In this document: positions 1 through 8,161 of the stretch, in pieces
Layout of the letters: every line of letters begins with the position of its first letter
How positions within the stretch are numbered: position 1 is the stretch's first letter
Assembly: GCA_021604725.1 (NCBI GenBank)
Contig: BQJN01000002.1
Location: forward strand, 1-64,000
Length of the DNA stretch: 64,000 bases
Direction of reading: 5' to 3'
Source: Lysobacteraceae bacterium
GTDB lineage: Bacteria > Pseudomonadota > Gammaproteobacteria > Xanthomonadales > BQJN01
Made by a program: the position numbers and the translations under genes
The notes under the pieces: generated by a model
The model's input: the letters and a program-made list of their open reading frames with translations, nothing else
Told to the model about the DNA's origin: nothing
Databases searched by the model: none

Positions 1-1641
1 TACGTTTATGGTCGTAACGACCTGAACCAGGTGACAGAAGGTCTGGTTAACCTGCAGCGCGTTAGCGATGCACTGAGCGACGGTTGTATCACTGGTGCAA
101 TCGCTGGTTGTGTACCGTTGAACGTATTCGGTGGCGCCAACCTTGGTACCAACCTGGGTGGAACCATCACTCAGCCGATGCTCGACTACATCCTGTTCAC
201 CGCACAAGATTCCGGTGGCAATGATCTGCGCAACTATACCGGTAACATCACCTCTGAGTTGTTTGACCTGCCAGCCGGCCCTGTTGGCTTTGCTGCGGGA
301 TACGAGTGGCGGCAGACCACCGGTTTCGATCGGCCCGACGCAATTATCCAAACAGGCCAAACTTCGGGCAATGCTCGACAGCCGACCAATGGCAAGATCA
401 AGGTCAAGGAGTTCTACGCCGAAATAGCCGTGCCTATTCTCTCCGGCATGACCGGTGCTGAGCGTCTTGATCTAAGTATCTCTAGCCGTCGTTCGGACTA
501 TGACACATTCGGTACCACCACCAACTCTAAAGTTGGTCTGGAATGGCAACCGTTTGGTGACTTGTTGGTACGTGGTACGGTTGCTGAAGGCTTTCGGGCG
601 CCGTCAATTATCCAGGCATTTAGGGGTCAGGCAGACTCCTTCCCAACCCTCACCGATCCATGCAACGGCGGCGCGGCAGCGAACCCGAACCTGCCAGGTT
701 GTGCCGGCGTACCGGCGGGTTATCAGCAAGCCAATCCGCAGATTCGCATCACGGTAGGTTCGAACCCCAACCTGATTCCCGAGACATCCGATTCATACAC
801 GTTTGGATTCATCTACAGCCCGAGCTGGGTTGATGGTTTGGACCTGACAGTTGATCTTTATCAGATTGAGCTAGACAACACGATTGGTGCCATTGGTGCC
901 AATGTTATTCTGCAAGGTTGCGCCTCTTCCCTGGTGTTTTGCAACCTGATTCAACGTGGCCCTGCCGGCCAGGTCCTCGACCTGCTGAACGGCGGCGTGA
1001 ACGCCGGTTCTGCCAAGGTCAAGGGTGTTGACTTCCTGTTGAGCTACACCTTCCCGGAAACCGACTTTGGCTACTTTAAAGCCGTTTGGGATGGGGCCTA
1101 TCAGGATGAGAACTCGGTAGTCAATTTCGGCGTTGATGCAAACGGTAATCTCGCTGGTGTCTACCAGAATTTCATCGGCACCAACCAGGGTGATTTCGCT
1201 CTGGCACGCTGGAAGTCGAACATGGATCTGAACTGGAGCTATGGCGATTGGGACGCTACCTGGGGCATGCGTTACATTCACGGTCAACGTGAAGCTTGTG
1301 ATGCACAAAGCTACGGTCAGTACACCTTGCCGCCGGGCGCTGCCAACGGCACTCCGTACTGTAACCTCGGCCCGGATAACACCGGTGGCACCGACGCGAC
1401 CCTGCCTGGCGGTGGTCCGGACGGCGTCAACGATTTCCGCAAGCTTGGTTCAGTCACTTACCATGATGTTCAGCTCTCGTATCACGTCTCTGATTGGGAT
1501 ACGCGTTTCACCTTCGGCGTGAACAACATCACCGACAAGGGACCGCCAATGTCACAGACGGCGTTCGCCAACAGCTTTGACTCAACGGTTTACGAAGTAC
1601 CAGGCCGTTTCCCGTACATCCGGGTAACGACTGATTTCTAA
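1..1641 (+). CDS. TonB-dependent receptor, 3' part (5' end outside window)
   Basis: The frame is open from base 1, so the listed GTG at 31 is not a real start and this is the C-terminal part of a larger gene. The protein would import a scarce ligand through the outer membrane using TonB energy. Features seen: alternating beta-strand segments, a plug-proximal barrel motif RGTVAEGFRAPSI, the phrase NPNLIPETSDSYTFG typical of TonB receptor barrels, extracellular-loop cysteines, and a C-terminal phenylalanine (VTTDF) as expected for BAM-inserted barrels. The substrate cannot be told. It resembles the large receptors of the CirA/BtuB/IroN type common in Xanthomonadales-like bacteria. No partner gene lies downstream; an 820-bp repeat-rich gap follows. 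Confidence 0.93.
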   Translation, partial: YVYGRNDLNQVTEGLVNLQRVSDALSDGCITGAIAGCVPLNVFGGANLGTNLGGTITQPMLDYILFTAQDSGGNDLRNYTGNITSELFDLPAGPVGFAAGYEWRQTTGFDRPDAIIQTGQTSGNARQPTNGKIKVKEFYAEIAVPILSGMTGAERLDLSISSRRSDYDTFGTTTNSKVGLEWQPFGDLLVRGTVAEGFRAPSIIQAFRGQADSFPTLTDPCNGGAAANPNLPGCAGVPAGYQQANPQIRITVGSNPNLIPETSDSYTFGFIYSPSWVDGLDLTVDLYQIELDNTIGAIGANVILQGCASSLVFCNLIQRGPAGQVLDLLNGGVNAGSAKVKGVDFLLSYTFPETDFGYFKAVWDGAYQDENSVVNFGVDANGNLAGVYQNFIGTNQGDFALARWKSNMDLNWSYGDWDATWGMRYIHGQREACDAQSYGQYTLPPGAANGTPYCNLGPDNTGGTDATLPGGGPDGVNDFRKLGSVTYHDVQLSYHVSDWDTRFTFGVNNITDKGPPMSQTAFANSFDSTVYEVPGRFPYIRVTTDF

Positions 1642-2464
1642 TCGTCGGGTTGAAGGATTGAACCGCTAAGGTTCTGTTCGTCATGAAATGGGCGGTTTGA
1701 CTCTCCCAGCCATCAGGTTGGCGCTCGATATTCTGGTTGATGTCGGGCCGTCCATTTCATATTCCGGGCTTCTCGCAAACGGGACGCAGGCCGGCCCCCA
1801 AGCGACACGTTGGCCTGTTACCCCTTCCGGGGTCTATCTTCAATTCTCAAGTCGCAATCGCGACCTCATTGATCTCCTTCTCTCATTGTGCTTATTCGCA
1901 CTTGAAGCACGCGTTAGCGTGTTTTCTGTATCTGGATTCATAAGTCGCGGTTGCGACCTCTGTGCTCTCATTGTCTCGGTGGGTGAGCGGGCCATGATGT
2001 GCAGTGCCTTAACGGCACTGTGCGGCTCGCGAACGACTGCACATGGATGTGCAGGCTGGGGCTTCGTTCGAAGTTAAAAGGTCGCGCCATGGATGGCTGC
2101 TCACCCTGGCACCTACAAAGACCAATGCCGCAATCAGGTCTACGCACCAGCGTGCCAGCTCCGAAATATTGCGTTAGCAACCTCTCTGAACTCCCTGAAC
2201 TCTGTGGTTCTACTTTCTTGAAACACGCGTTAGCGTGCATTCTCGATTTGGCGCTACGCGCTTCTGGATCCCGGGTCCGGGCCCGGGATGACGGTTGTGT
2301 TGGGCCTGTGGGTCAAGCCCGGAATGACGGGGGTGCAGGAGCTGCCAACCATTGTTTTTGGGCCGTATAGAACTCAACGGCATACCGCCGTCAATCGTGC
2401 GCATTTATGGGGCAGCACACTAGTCCAGAACGGGTTAATGCAACACTCTCCAAGGGAAAGGTTG
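1642..2464. repeat. 820-bp gene-free gap packed with dispersed hairpin repeats
   Basis: No convincing gene is seen; the short ORFs here overlap each other in several frames. The gap holds a right end of the CACAATGAG family (CTCATTGTG ending near 1890), two copies of the small hairpin CACGCGTTAGCGTG with its flank CTTGAA (near 1910 and 2225), a full GGTGAGC/CATGGATG composite hairpin (about 1980-2063), and a GGATCCCGGG...CCCGGGATGACG repeat near 2267-2300. The flanking genes point toward each other, so this is also the region where both transcripts must end. Confidence 0.75.
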
Positions 2465-3244
2465 TTATCGTTGACCGTTCGAGCTGCCCTTCAATGTCTT
2501 GGCCAGAATGCCTCGAAGAATATCAATCTCGCTTTTGGTCGGTCTGGCTCGACCATAAAGGCGACGCAACCTTTGCATCAAGGCCACAGGTTGTTTGGGA
2601 TCAAGGAATTCGATGGCCAGCAATGTTTGCTCCAGGTGCTGGTAGAACCCCTCCATCATGTCAGCGGTGGCTGGTATTTCATCCTGCTCGCTCTTCGGCT
2701 CAGCCGGTCGAGCCTTGCCGCCCCCGCACATGGCCCACTCGTAACAGATCACCTGGACAGCGGCACCGAGGTTGAGGGATGAATAGTCTGGATTGGATGG
2801 AATGTTGATCAGCGCATGGCAGCGGCCAATTTCGTCGTTGGTCAAACCTGAGCGTTCCTGCCCAAACAGCAAGGCGACACGCCCGCCACCGGTCAACTCC
2901 TGTTGAGCCCGTGCTATGGCCTGGCGAGGATTGAGCTGTGGCATCGGAATACTGCGTAAGCGCGCACTGGTGCCCATCACCAATGTGGCTTCGGACAGCG
3001 CCTGGTCCAGCGTTTCGCAGACATTTGCCGCTGCCAGCACGTCGTCGGCGCCGGAAGCGCGTGATGTTGCCTCAGCCGATGGGAAACCATTTGGTTCGAC
3101 CAAGGTCAGTTTGTGCAGCCCCATGGTTTTCATGGCGCGGGCGGCGGCACCGATATTTCCTGGGTGGGTGGTGCGAACCAGTACCACCTGCAGCGCGTCG
3201 TCCAATGTAGAATGCGTTTCTTGCATGACCTTGGTCAGTCTCAT
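2465..3244 (-). CDS. trmJ: tRNA (cytidine/uridine-2'-O-)-methyltransferase TrmJ
   Basis: SPOUT-class enzyme that transfers a methyl group from AdoMet to the 2'-O of nucleotide 32 in tRNA anticodon loops. The three SPOUT motifs are visible: NIGAAARAMKTMG near the N-terminus, LLFGQERSGLTNDEIGRCH in the middle and SSLNLGAAVQVICYEW after it, which form the trefoil-knot cofactor pocket. I choose the ATG at 3244 (about 259 aa, normal for TrmJ) because AAGG lies about 8 bases upstream; the ORF-track start at 3325 would run into the divergent gene at 3318. In many Gammaproteobacteria trmJ is divergent from suhB; here a TPR gene sits between them. Confidence 0.93.
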   Translation of the reverse strand: MRLTKVMQETHSTLDDALQVVLVRTTHPGNIGAAARAMKTMGLHKLTLVEPNGFPSAEATSRASGADDVLAAANVCETLDQALSEATLVMGTSARLRSIPMPQLNPRQAIARAQQELTGGGRVALLFGQERSGLTNDEIGRCHALINIPSNPDYSSLNLGAAVQVICYEWAMCGGGKARPAEPKSEQDEIPATADMMEGFYQHLEQTLLAIEFLDPKQPVALMQRLRRLYGRARPTKSEIDILRGILAKTLKGSSNGQR

Positions 3245-3317
3245 CGTGGGCCTTGGGTCGTATATGATAGTCACTACACAGGGAAGTGGGTGATGTGAAT
3301 GTGGAGTTGAGTGACAG

Positions 3318-5687
3318 ATGTTCAAGAACCTGTTGCGGCGACGAGTGTTTCAGGTAGTCGGGATTTATCTCGGTGCCTTGTTCGCGCTGCTCGAATTTAC
3401 CGGCCTGATTGTTGAGCGCTACGGCCTCACTGACAACCTGATCGATTTGGTATTGATTGGACTGCTGTCAATGCTGCCCACCGTCATTATGGTCGCTTAC
3501 TACCACGGGGCACCTGGCAAGGACGAGTTCAATCGTGTTGAGAAGGTCGGCATTCCGGTTAATGCCTTGGCCACGGTTGCCTTGTTGGCGGTGCTCACTC
3601 AAGGGCAGCAGGTCAGCGCCACCTCTGAAACCAGGACGGTCACCGATGAGCATGGTCAACAATTGGTCATGGAGGTGGCCAAGGAAAGTTTCATCCAGTC
3701 GGTCAATATTTACTTCCTGGACAATCAAAACCTGGATGAAGATGAGGCCTGGCTCAGTTACGCATTGCCCACCTTGATTGGTGAAAGCCTGGGTCGCGAC
3801 TCCTTTGTAGACAGCAAAACAATTTATGGGCACTTCAATGATGGCCCGTACTGGCGTATTCGGCGGGCCGGCTACGCCGATGCCTTGAATTTGCCATTGA
3901 CGCTGCAGCGACAACTGTCAGAGGAGTATCACTCAGACTATTTCGTTCGTGGGCACGTCGGTCAGGACAATGATCAGTACGTCGTCGCAATCGAACTTTA
4001 CGAGACCGAAACTCTGGATGCCGTTGGCCAGGCCGAGTTTCGAGGAAGCGATATTTTTGCTCTGGTCGATGAAGCGATTCCGTACCTGAAAAACCTGGTC
4101 AATGTTCAGCGCGCATCGTCGCTGAGCGTTGACAAACTGAAGAGTTCCGAATTGGTGACAGCGTCGCTGCCAGCGCTCCACGCGTTAATCGAAGGTCGCA
4201 ATGCGCTGTTGTTTTACAACGACGCCGATGCGGCCATTGCCCATTGGCAAACAGCCATCGAATTGGATCCACAGTTGGTGCAGGCGCATATGGACTTGTC
4301 ACGTACCTACGCACAGCAGGGCGACTTTCAGGGTGCTTTGACGTCTTTGCAGCATGCGCTGCAGCATGCGCACAAGATGACCGATCAGCAGCAGATTATG
4401 GCCCGTGCATTTCGCTATGAATTGCAGGAAGAGCCCGAGATGGCCCTGGGTGTTTATGAAATGTGGGTTCAGTTGTACCCGGATCGCCCTGAGCCACACT
4501 TTGCACTAGGTTGGCACTTGATGCAGCGTGGCGGTATGGAGGATTTTGGCGCTGCGGTCGAGTCTTTTGAAACGTCACTGCAACTGGACCCGACTCAGGA
4601 ATGGGCGGTGCTGCAAATCGCCAATCTATTGCTGGCCATGGGCAGGGAAGAGGAGGCCACTGAACGTTTCAAGCAATACCATGAGCTAAGGCCCAATCAG
4701 TACTTGCCGTTGGTGGCGATTGGTGACATCAAGTTGTCGCGAGGCGATTTCGAAGGGGCCAGAGTAGAGTATGAGAAAGGGGCAGTGGCCGAAAGTCAGA
4801 TGGTGACACCGGTGCTCCGATTGGCGCAGTTGGCGCTGCGCCAGGGCAATGTCAGAGGCAGTCGCAACCGCATCGACGACGCCAGTTTCGTTGCCCAGGC
4901 TCCCCGACAGCAGGCATCGTTGCTGCACCAGAAAATTCTCTTCTTGCGACAGATGGGCCGACCGAAGGAAGCCTGGGATCTGGTGGCGCAATTGATTGAG
5001 ACTCGACGTCAATACGGCTCAGCGGTCGATCTGACCATCGAGGTCATTGCCGAATATGTGGATCTAGCCGTTGAAGCGGGCAAAACCGAAGAAGCGTTCG
5101 CATTGCTTGAGACCGACTCGCAGCAGTATCAAGGCCCGCTTGCGGCGATTGGACAAGTCGGGTACATCTCCTTGTACCTTACGCTGGAGCAGCCTGAACA
5201 AGCGGCCCCTCATATCGACGCGGTCGAAGCACTGCTAAATTCAACCGCGGAAAATGCCTTCATGTATCGCGTCAAACTGGCGCGTGGCATGCAGGCCAGG
5301 TTGCATGGTGAGTTTGATCTGGCAATAGACTACCTGGAGCAGGCGAAAAACCTGGTGACGCGGTCAATGTACGCAGTCAACCATATCCAGGACCGAGCCT
5401 GGATCGAAACCCTGTTGGCCGACACGTTATTGGCCGCGGGAGAACCACAACGAGCAAAAGAGGTCGCGGCAGGGGTCATGGTTTCCTGGCCTTACCACAC
5501 CCAGGCCAACCTGGTTTATGCACGGGCTTCTGAGCAATTGAGCCAGTTTGAAGATATGGCGATGGCGATGCAGCGTCTCGATGCCATGTGGGTTGACGCC
5601 GAGCCGGACCACCCGTTGTCCACTCAGTTGGCAGCATTGAAGTCTCGGCATAGCAGTGTCGCGGGCGCTGCGACGATGAGTCACTAA
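3318..5687 (+). CDS. Membrane-anchored TolB-like/TPR protein
   Basis: 789-aa protein. The N-terminus (MFKNLLRRRVFQVVGIYLG) leads into two or three membrane helices over residues ~10-65 and ~75-95. Residues ~115-260 resemble the TolB/FlgO-like domain of TPR signalling proteins (YFVRGHVGQDNDQYVVAIELY). From ~290 to 780 there are many TPR-type helical pairs, for example AIAHWQTAIELDPQLVQAHMDLSRTY. This N-terminal layout is known from proteobacterial proteins that sit beside or fuse to adenylate cyclase or kinase domains; no catalytic domain is seen, so a scaffold or sensor role is inferred. ATG 3318 has a weak GGAG upstream. It lies between trmJ and suhB, which are usually direct neighbours. Confidence 0.75.
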   Translation: MFKNLLRRRVFQVVGIYLGALFALLEFTGLIVERYGLTDNLIDLVLIGLLSMLPTVIMVAYYHGAPGKDEFNRVEKVGIPVNALATVALLAVLTQGQQVSATSETRTVTDEHGQQLVMEVAKESFIQSVNIYFLDNQNLDEDEAWLSYALPTLIGESLGRDSFVDSKTIYGHFNDGPYWRIRRAGYADALNLPLTLQRQLSEEYHSDYFVRGHVGQDNDQYVVAIELYETETLDAVGQAEFRGSDIFALVDEAIPYLKNLVNVQRASSLSVDKLKSSELVTASLPALHALIEGRNALLFYNDADAAIAHWQTAIELDPQLVQAHMDLSRTYAQQGDFQGALTSLQHALQHAHKMTDQQQIMARAFRYELQEEPEMALGVYEMWVQLYPDRPEPHFALGWHLMQRGGMEDFGAAVESFETSLQLDPTQEWAVLQIANLLLAMGREEEATERFKQYHELRPNQYLPLVAIGDIKLSRGDFEGARVEYEKGAVAESQMVTPVLRLAQLALRQGNVRGSRNRIDDASFVAQAPRQQASLLHQKILFLRQMGRPKEAWDLVAQLIETRRQYGSAVDLTIEVIAEYVDLAVEAGKTEEAFALLETDSQQYQGPLAAIGQVGYISLYLTLEQPEQAAPHIDAVEALLNSTAENAFMYRVKLARGMQARLHGEFDLAIDYLEQAKNLVTRSMYAVNHIQDRAWIETLLADTLLAAGEPQRAKEVAAGVMVSWPYHTQANLVYARASEQLSQFEDMAMAMQRLDAMWVDAEPDHPLSTQLAALKSRHSSVAGAATMSH

Positions 5688-5764
5688 GGAACTGGGATAA
5701 CAGTCCACAATCGAAGCAAAGCGCCCAAATACGTGTTTTCGCTGGCTTTCGGCTGGCCAGTGGC

Positions 5765-5770
5765 TATAAT
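5765..5770 (+). promoter_or_regulatory. Consensus -10 box for suhB
   Basis: A perfect TATAAT lies 44 bases before the suhB ATG in the 126-bp gap after the TPR gene. At a 17-bp spacer the -35 position reads CTGGCT, a weak match. The site implies suhB has its own promoter and does not depend on read-through. Confidence 0.6.
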
Positions 5771-5813
5771 CGGCACCCCTTCGCAACAATCGAATCTTTA
5801 GGGTACAGACACC

Positions 5814-6596
5814 ATGCGCGATCCGGCCGTCAATATCGCCGTCAGTGCGGCACGCAAAGCCGGGCGCACGATACTTCGCCTGATGAATCGGCGCGACAGT
5901 TTGTCGGTAGCCGAGAAGCAGCGTCACGATTACGTATCAGAGGCCGATCGAGCCGCTGAGGCGGAGATCATCTACGAGATTCAACGCCATTTCCCAGACC
6001 ATGGGTTTTTGGCGGAAGAGAGCGGCGCGCAAGGCAATGACCAGTATCAGTGGATTATCGACCCACTGGACGGTACCGCAAACTTTCTTTACGGCATTCC
6101 GCATTTCTCAATTTCGCTGGCCCTTCGGGCGGAAGGACGAATGGTGGTGGCGGTGATCTATGACCCGGTCAAGGAAGAGTTGTTTACGGCAACGCGAGGC
6201 AGTGGTGCATTCCTCAACGACCATCGGATCCGAGTAGGCCGTTGTACTGGTGTCAATGGCGCAATACTGGCTACCGGCTTTCCGTTTCGAAACCCCGACG
6301 GTATGTCAGATTACCTGGCTCGTTTCGGAAGGCTGTTTGACGCCGGATGTCAGGACATGCGCCGGGCCGGCTCAGCAGCACTTGATCTGGCCTACGTCGC
6401 CGCTGGAAGAGTGGACGGTTTCTGGGAATCCGGGCTCAAGCCATGGGATATTGCAGCTGGGTCCCTTCTGGTCAGAGAAGCGGGCGGTACGGTGATGGAC
6501 TACTCCGGTGGAACGGGCTATCTGGACAACGGCGACATCGTTGCCGGAAACCTTAAAGTCGCCACCAATATCGTGCGTTGTCTAGGGAAGCTCTGA
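5814..6596 (+). CDS. suhB: Inositol-1-monophosphatase family protein SuhB
   Basis: Mg2+-dependent phosphatase of the IMPase family; in E. coli the protein also acts in rRNA transcription antitermination. Signature residues are present: metal-site ADRAAEAEI and EESG (about residues 43-70), the DPLDGTANF motif near residue 83, and WDIAAGSLLVREAGG near residue 215. Length 260 aa is typical. The last codons and the stop (GGG AAG CTC TGA) belong to the inverted-repeat end of a MITE that begins at 6585, so the native C-terminus has been replaced. Without the element the frame would read on to a TAA at 7130, giving about nine further residues. The core fold is complete, so the protein is probably still functional. 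Confidence 0.93.
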   Translation: MRDPAVNIAVSAARKAGRTILRLMNRRDSLSVAEKQRHDYVSEADRAAEAEIIYEIQRHFPDHGFLAEESGAQGNDQYQWIIDPLDGTANFLYGIPHFSISLALRAEGRMVVAVIYDPVKEELFTATRGSGAFLNDHRIRVGRCTGVNGAILATGFPFRNPDGMSDYLARFGRLFDAGCQDMRRAGSAALDLAYVAAGRVDGFWESGLKPWDIAAGSLLVREAGGTVMDYSGGTGYLDNGDIVAGNLKVATNIVRCLGKL

Positions 6597-7100
6597 TTAA
6601 TTCGAATATGACTCTGGCCTACAGAGCAGTTCGCAATCGAGGCTTTACTTCGAAAGCATGCTCACTGCCTGGTGAGAAGGAATAACGAAGAGTGCGGGCT
6701 ACTCTGCAGGCCCCGTAGGGCTTGGCCTGAAGCGCACATCTGCGTTGTTCCATCCCTTGCCAAGGGTGAGCCGGATTCCGAGCGAGTGCGCCAAGGCACT
6801 CGATCCCGGCGAACGACCCATCAGGGAGGGTGGGGCTGGGGGTGCTACGGAGCGATAACGTTGCGCCATGGATGGCAACTCCGAGCATTCCAATGAAATT
6901 CCCACTTGGGTAACGAGCGACTGCAGCTGCCGTCCATGGCGAAGTGATCGAGCCTCAATGTAACCCCGGCCCAGCCATCCCTGGCTGGTCGTTCGCCACC
7001 TGCAGCGTGCCAAAGGGCACCCTGCATTGACGGTGGCTCACCCTAGCAGCTGCACGCTTCAGGTCAAGCAGAGCCGCATTCGAATTAATCAGAGCTTCCC
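6585..7100 (+). mobile_element. MITE copy 1 (long form, 516 bp) ending suhB
   Basis: Begins GGGAAGCTCTGAT and ends with its inverse, ATCAGAGCTTCCC; the terminal inverted repeats extend over about 32 bp and include ATTCGAAT. Its outer parts match MITE copies 2 and 3 almost base for base. It carries an internal block (about 6764-7043, with ends GGGTGAGCC and GGCTCACCC) made of two facing hairpin repeats, which replaces about 25 bp found in the shorter copies. No transposase is encoded. Flanks are TA on the left and TT on the right, so a 2-bp target duplication is plausible but diverged here. Confidence 0.88.
6764..7043. repeat. Composite inverted hairpin repeat nested in MITE copy 1
   Basis: Two units of the GGTGAGC family face each other. 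The left unit has a GAGTGC...GCACTC stem followed by CCCGGCGAACGAC; the right unit, on the other strand, has GGTGCC-CTTT-GGCAC followed by GGCGAACGACC and a CAGCCA-GGGA-TGGCTG hairpin. The ends are perfect 9-bp inverted repeats. The arrangement resembles the paired REP/BIME form of palindromic repeats. It is absent from the two short MITE copies, so it was inserted into, or lost from, the MITE lineage. Confidence 0.7.
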
Positions 7101-7192
7101 TTGCCACGCCGCCCAAGCCTGCCGACGCGTAACAATCTGTGAAATCCGTGCTGGCAGCGGCACGTGCCAGGGAGGCGCGTTACAATGCTGTC

Positions 7193-8161
7193 ATGACGCA
7201 GGAGATTCATGCGCAATGGAGTCTGCTGATTGACCGTTCGGTAATCGGCTGCTGCCTTGCGCGCGTCCTTAATGTCTTCATCATCGCCGCTTCGGCATTG
7301 TTGCTTCCTGCCCCTGGCCTGGCCGGCGACTCACTGGTCATCGGACGTGTCTCCAGCGATCCTGCGCGTGATGTGCAACGTATGCAGCCCATGGTCGACT
7401 ACGTCGCCAGCAAGTTGCAGCGTTTCGGAATCGAAAAGGGCGAGGTTCTGGTCGCTCAAGACGTTGACCAATTGCACCAGTATCTCGAGCAGGGTCGGAT
7501 TGACTGGATCACCGAAACTGCGGCCATCGCTTTGGAGTTGGCTGAGGGGCGGAAGTGTCAGGTGATGTTGCAACGAGCCAGGGAAGGGGCTTTGCAGTAC
7601 CACGGCGTTATCGTCGTTCGCGAACACAGTGAAATTCATTCGCTAGCCGATTTGGTCGGTCACCGTATTGCTTTCGAAGATCCTGGCTCCACCTCCGCTT
7701 ATCATTTGCCTGCTGCGCTCATCGTCAATGAAGGGTTGCAGCTGGAATTGTTGTCGACACCTCGAGAGGCGGTTCCTGCCGGCAGGATAGGCGCTGTGTT
7801 CTCCAGTGGAGAGCTCAATTCATCAATCTGGCTGGAACGCGGCCTGGTTGACGCAGCAGCCTTCAGCAATCTGGACTGGAGTGATCCTTGGGATGTTCCA
7901 AAGGCTCACCGTAGCGAGTTTCGGATTCTAGCCAGAACCAAGCCTGTACCACGCAATCTGGAGCTGTTTAGAACTGACCTGGGTCCAGATGTCGTGGCGG
8001 CCATGCAGCAAGTGTTACTGCAGGCGGCCAACGATCCTGCCGCAAAGGAGGCTATGGATCGCTTTAACCGCACTACCGAGTTTGCATTGCTAACGGATCA
8101 AGACTGGAACCTGTTGAACACACTGCGCCAGGAAATGGTCAAGGCAGGTACCGCACCGTGA
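7193..8161 (+). CDS. PhnD/SsuA-like periplasmic binding protein
   Basis: Phosphate/phosphonate-type solute-binding protein. After a signal segment (VLNVFIIAASALLLPAPGLAG) it has the family's opening LVIGRVSSDPARDVQRMQPMVDYVASKL, the hinge phrase YHGVIVVREHSEIHSLADLVGHRIAFEDPGSTSAYHLPA, and GAVFSSGELNSS. No ABC permease or ATPase is nearby. Instead its stop overlaps the start of a membrane GGDEF-EAL protein by 4 bases (GTGA), so it more likely serves as a ligand sensor for that protein than as a transporter part. I prefer ATG 7193 over the track start 7139. A TACAAT box at 7181 would place the transcript start almost on this ATG, so a leaderless message or a later start is possible. Confidence 0.8.
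   Translation: MTQEIHAQWSLLIDRSVIGCCLARVLNVFIIAASALLLPAPGLAGDSLVIGRVSSDPARDVQRMQPMVDYVASKLQRFGIEKGEVLVAQDVDQLHQYLEQGRIDWITETAAIALELAEGRKCQVMLQRAREGALQYHGVIVVREHSEIHSLADLVGHRIAFEDPGSTSAYHLPAALIVNEGLQLELLSTPREAVPAGRIGAVFSSGELNSSIWLERGLVDAAAFSNLDWSDPWDVPKAHRSEFRILARTKPVPRNLELFRTDLGPDVVAAMQQVLLQAANDPAAKEAMDRFNRTTEFALLTDQDWNLLNTLRQEMVKAGTAP

Noticed and set aside
871-1308. 145-aa minus-strand ORF inside the TonB receptor gene
   Set aside because: It is antisense to a clear TonB receptor barrel and has no domain or ribosome site.
6619-7027. Several 60-104 aa ORFs between suhB and the PhnD-like gene
   Set aside because: They fall inside MITE copy 1 and its nested hairpin block; the same frames recur in other copies only because the repeat does.
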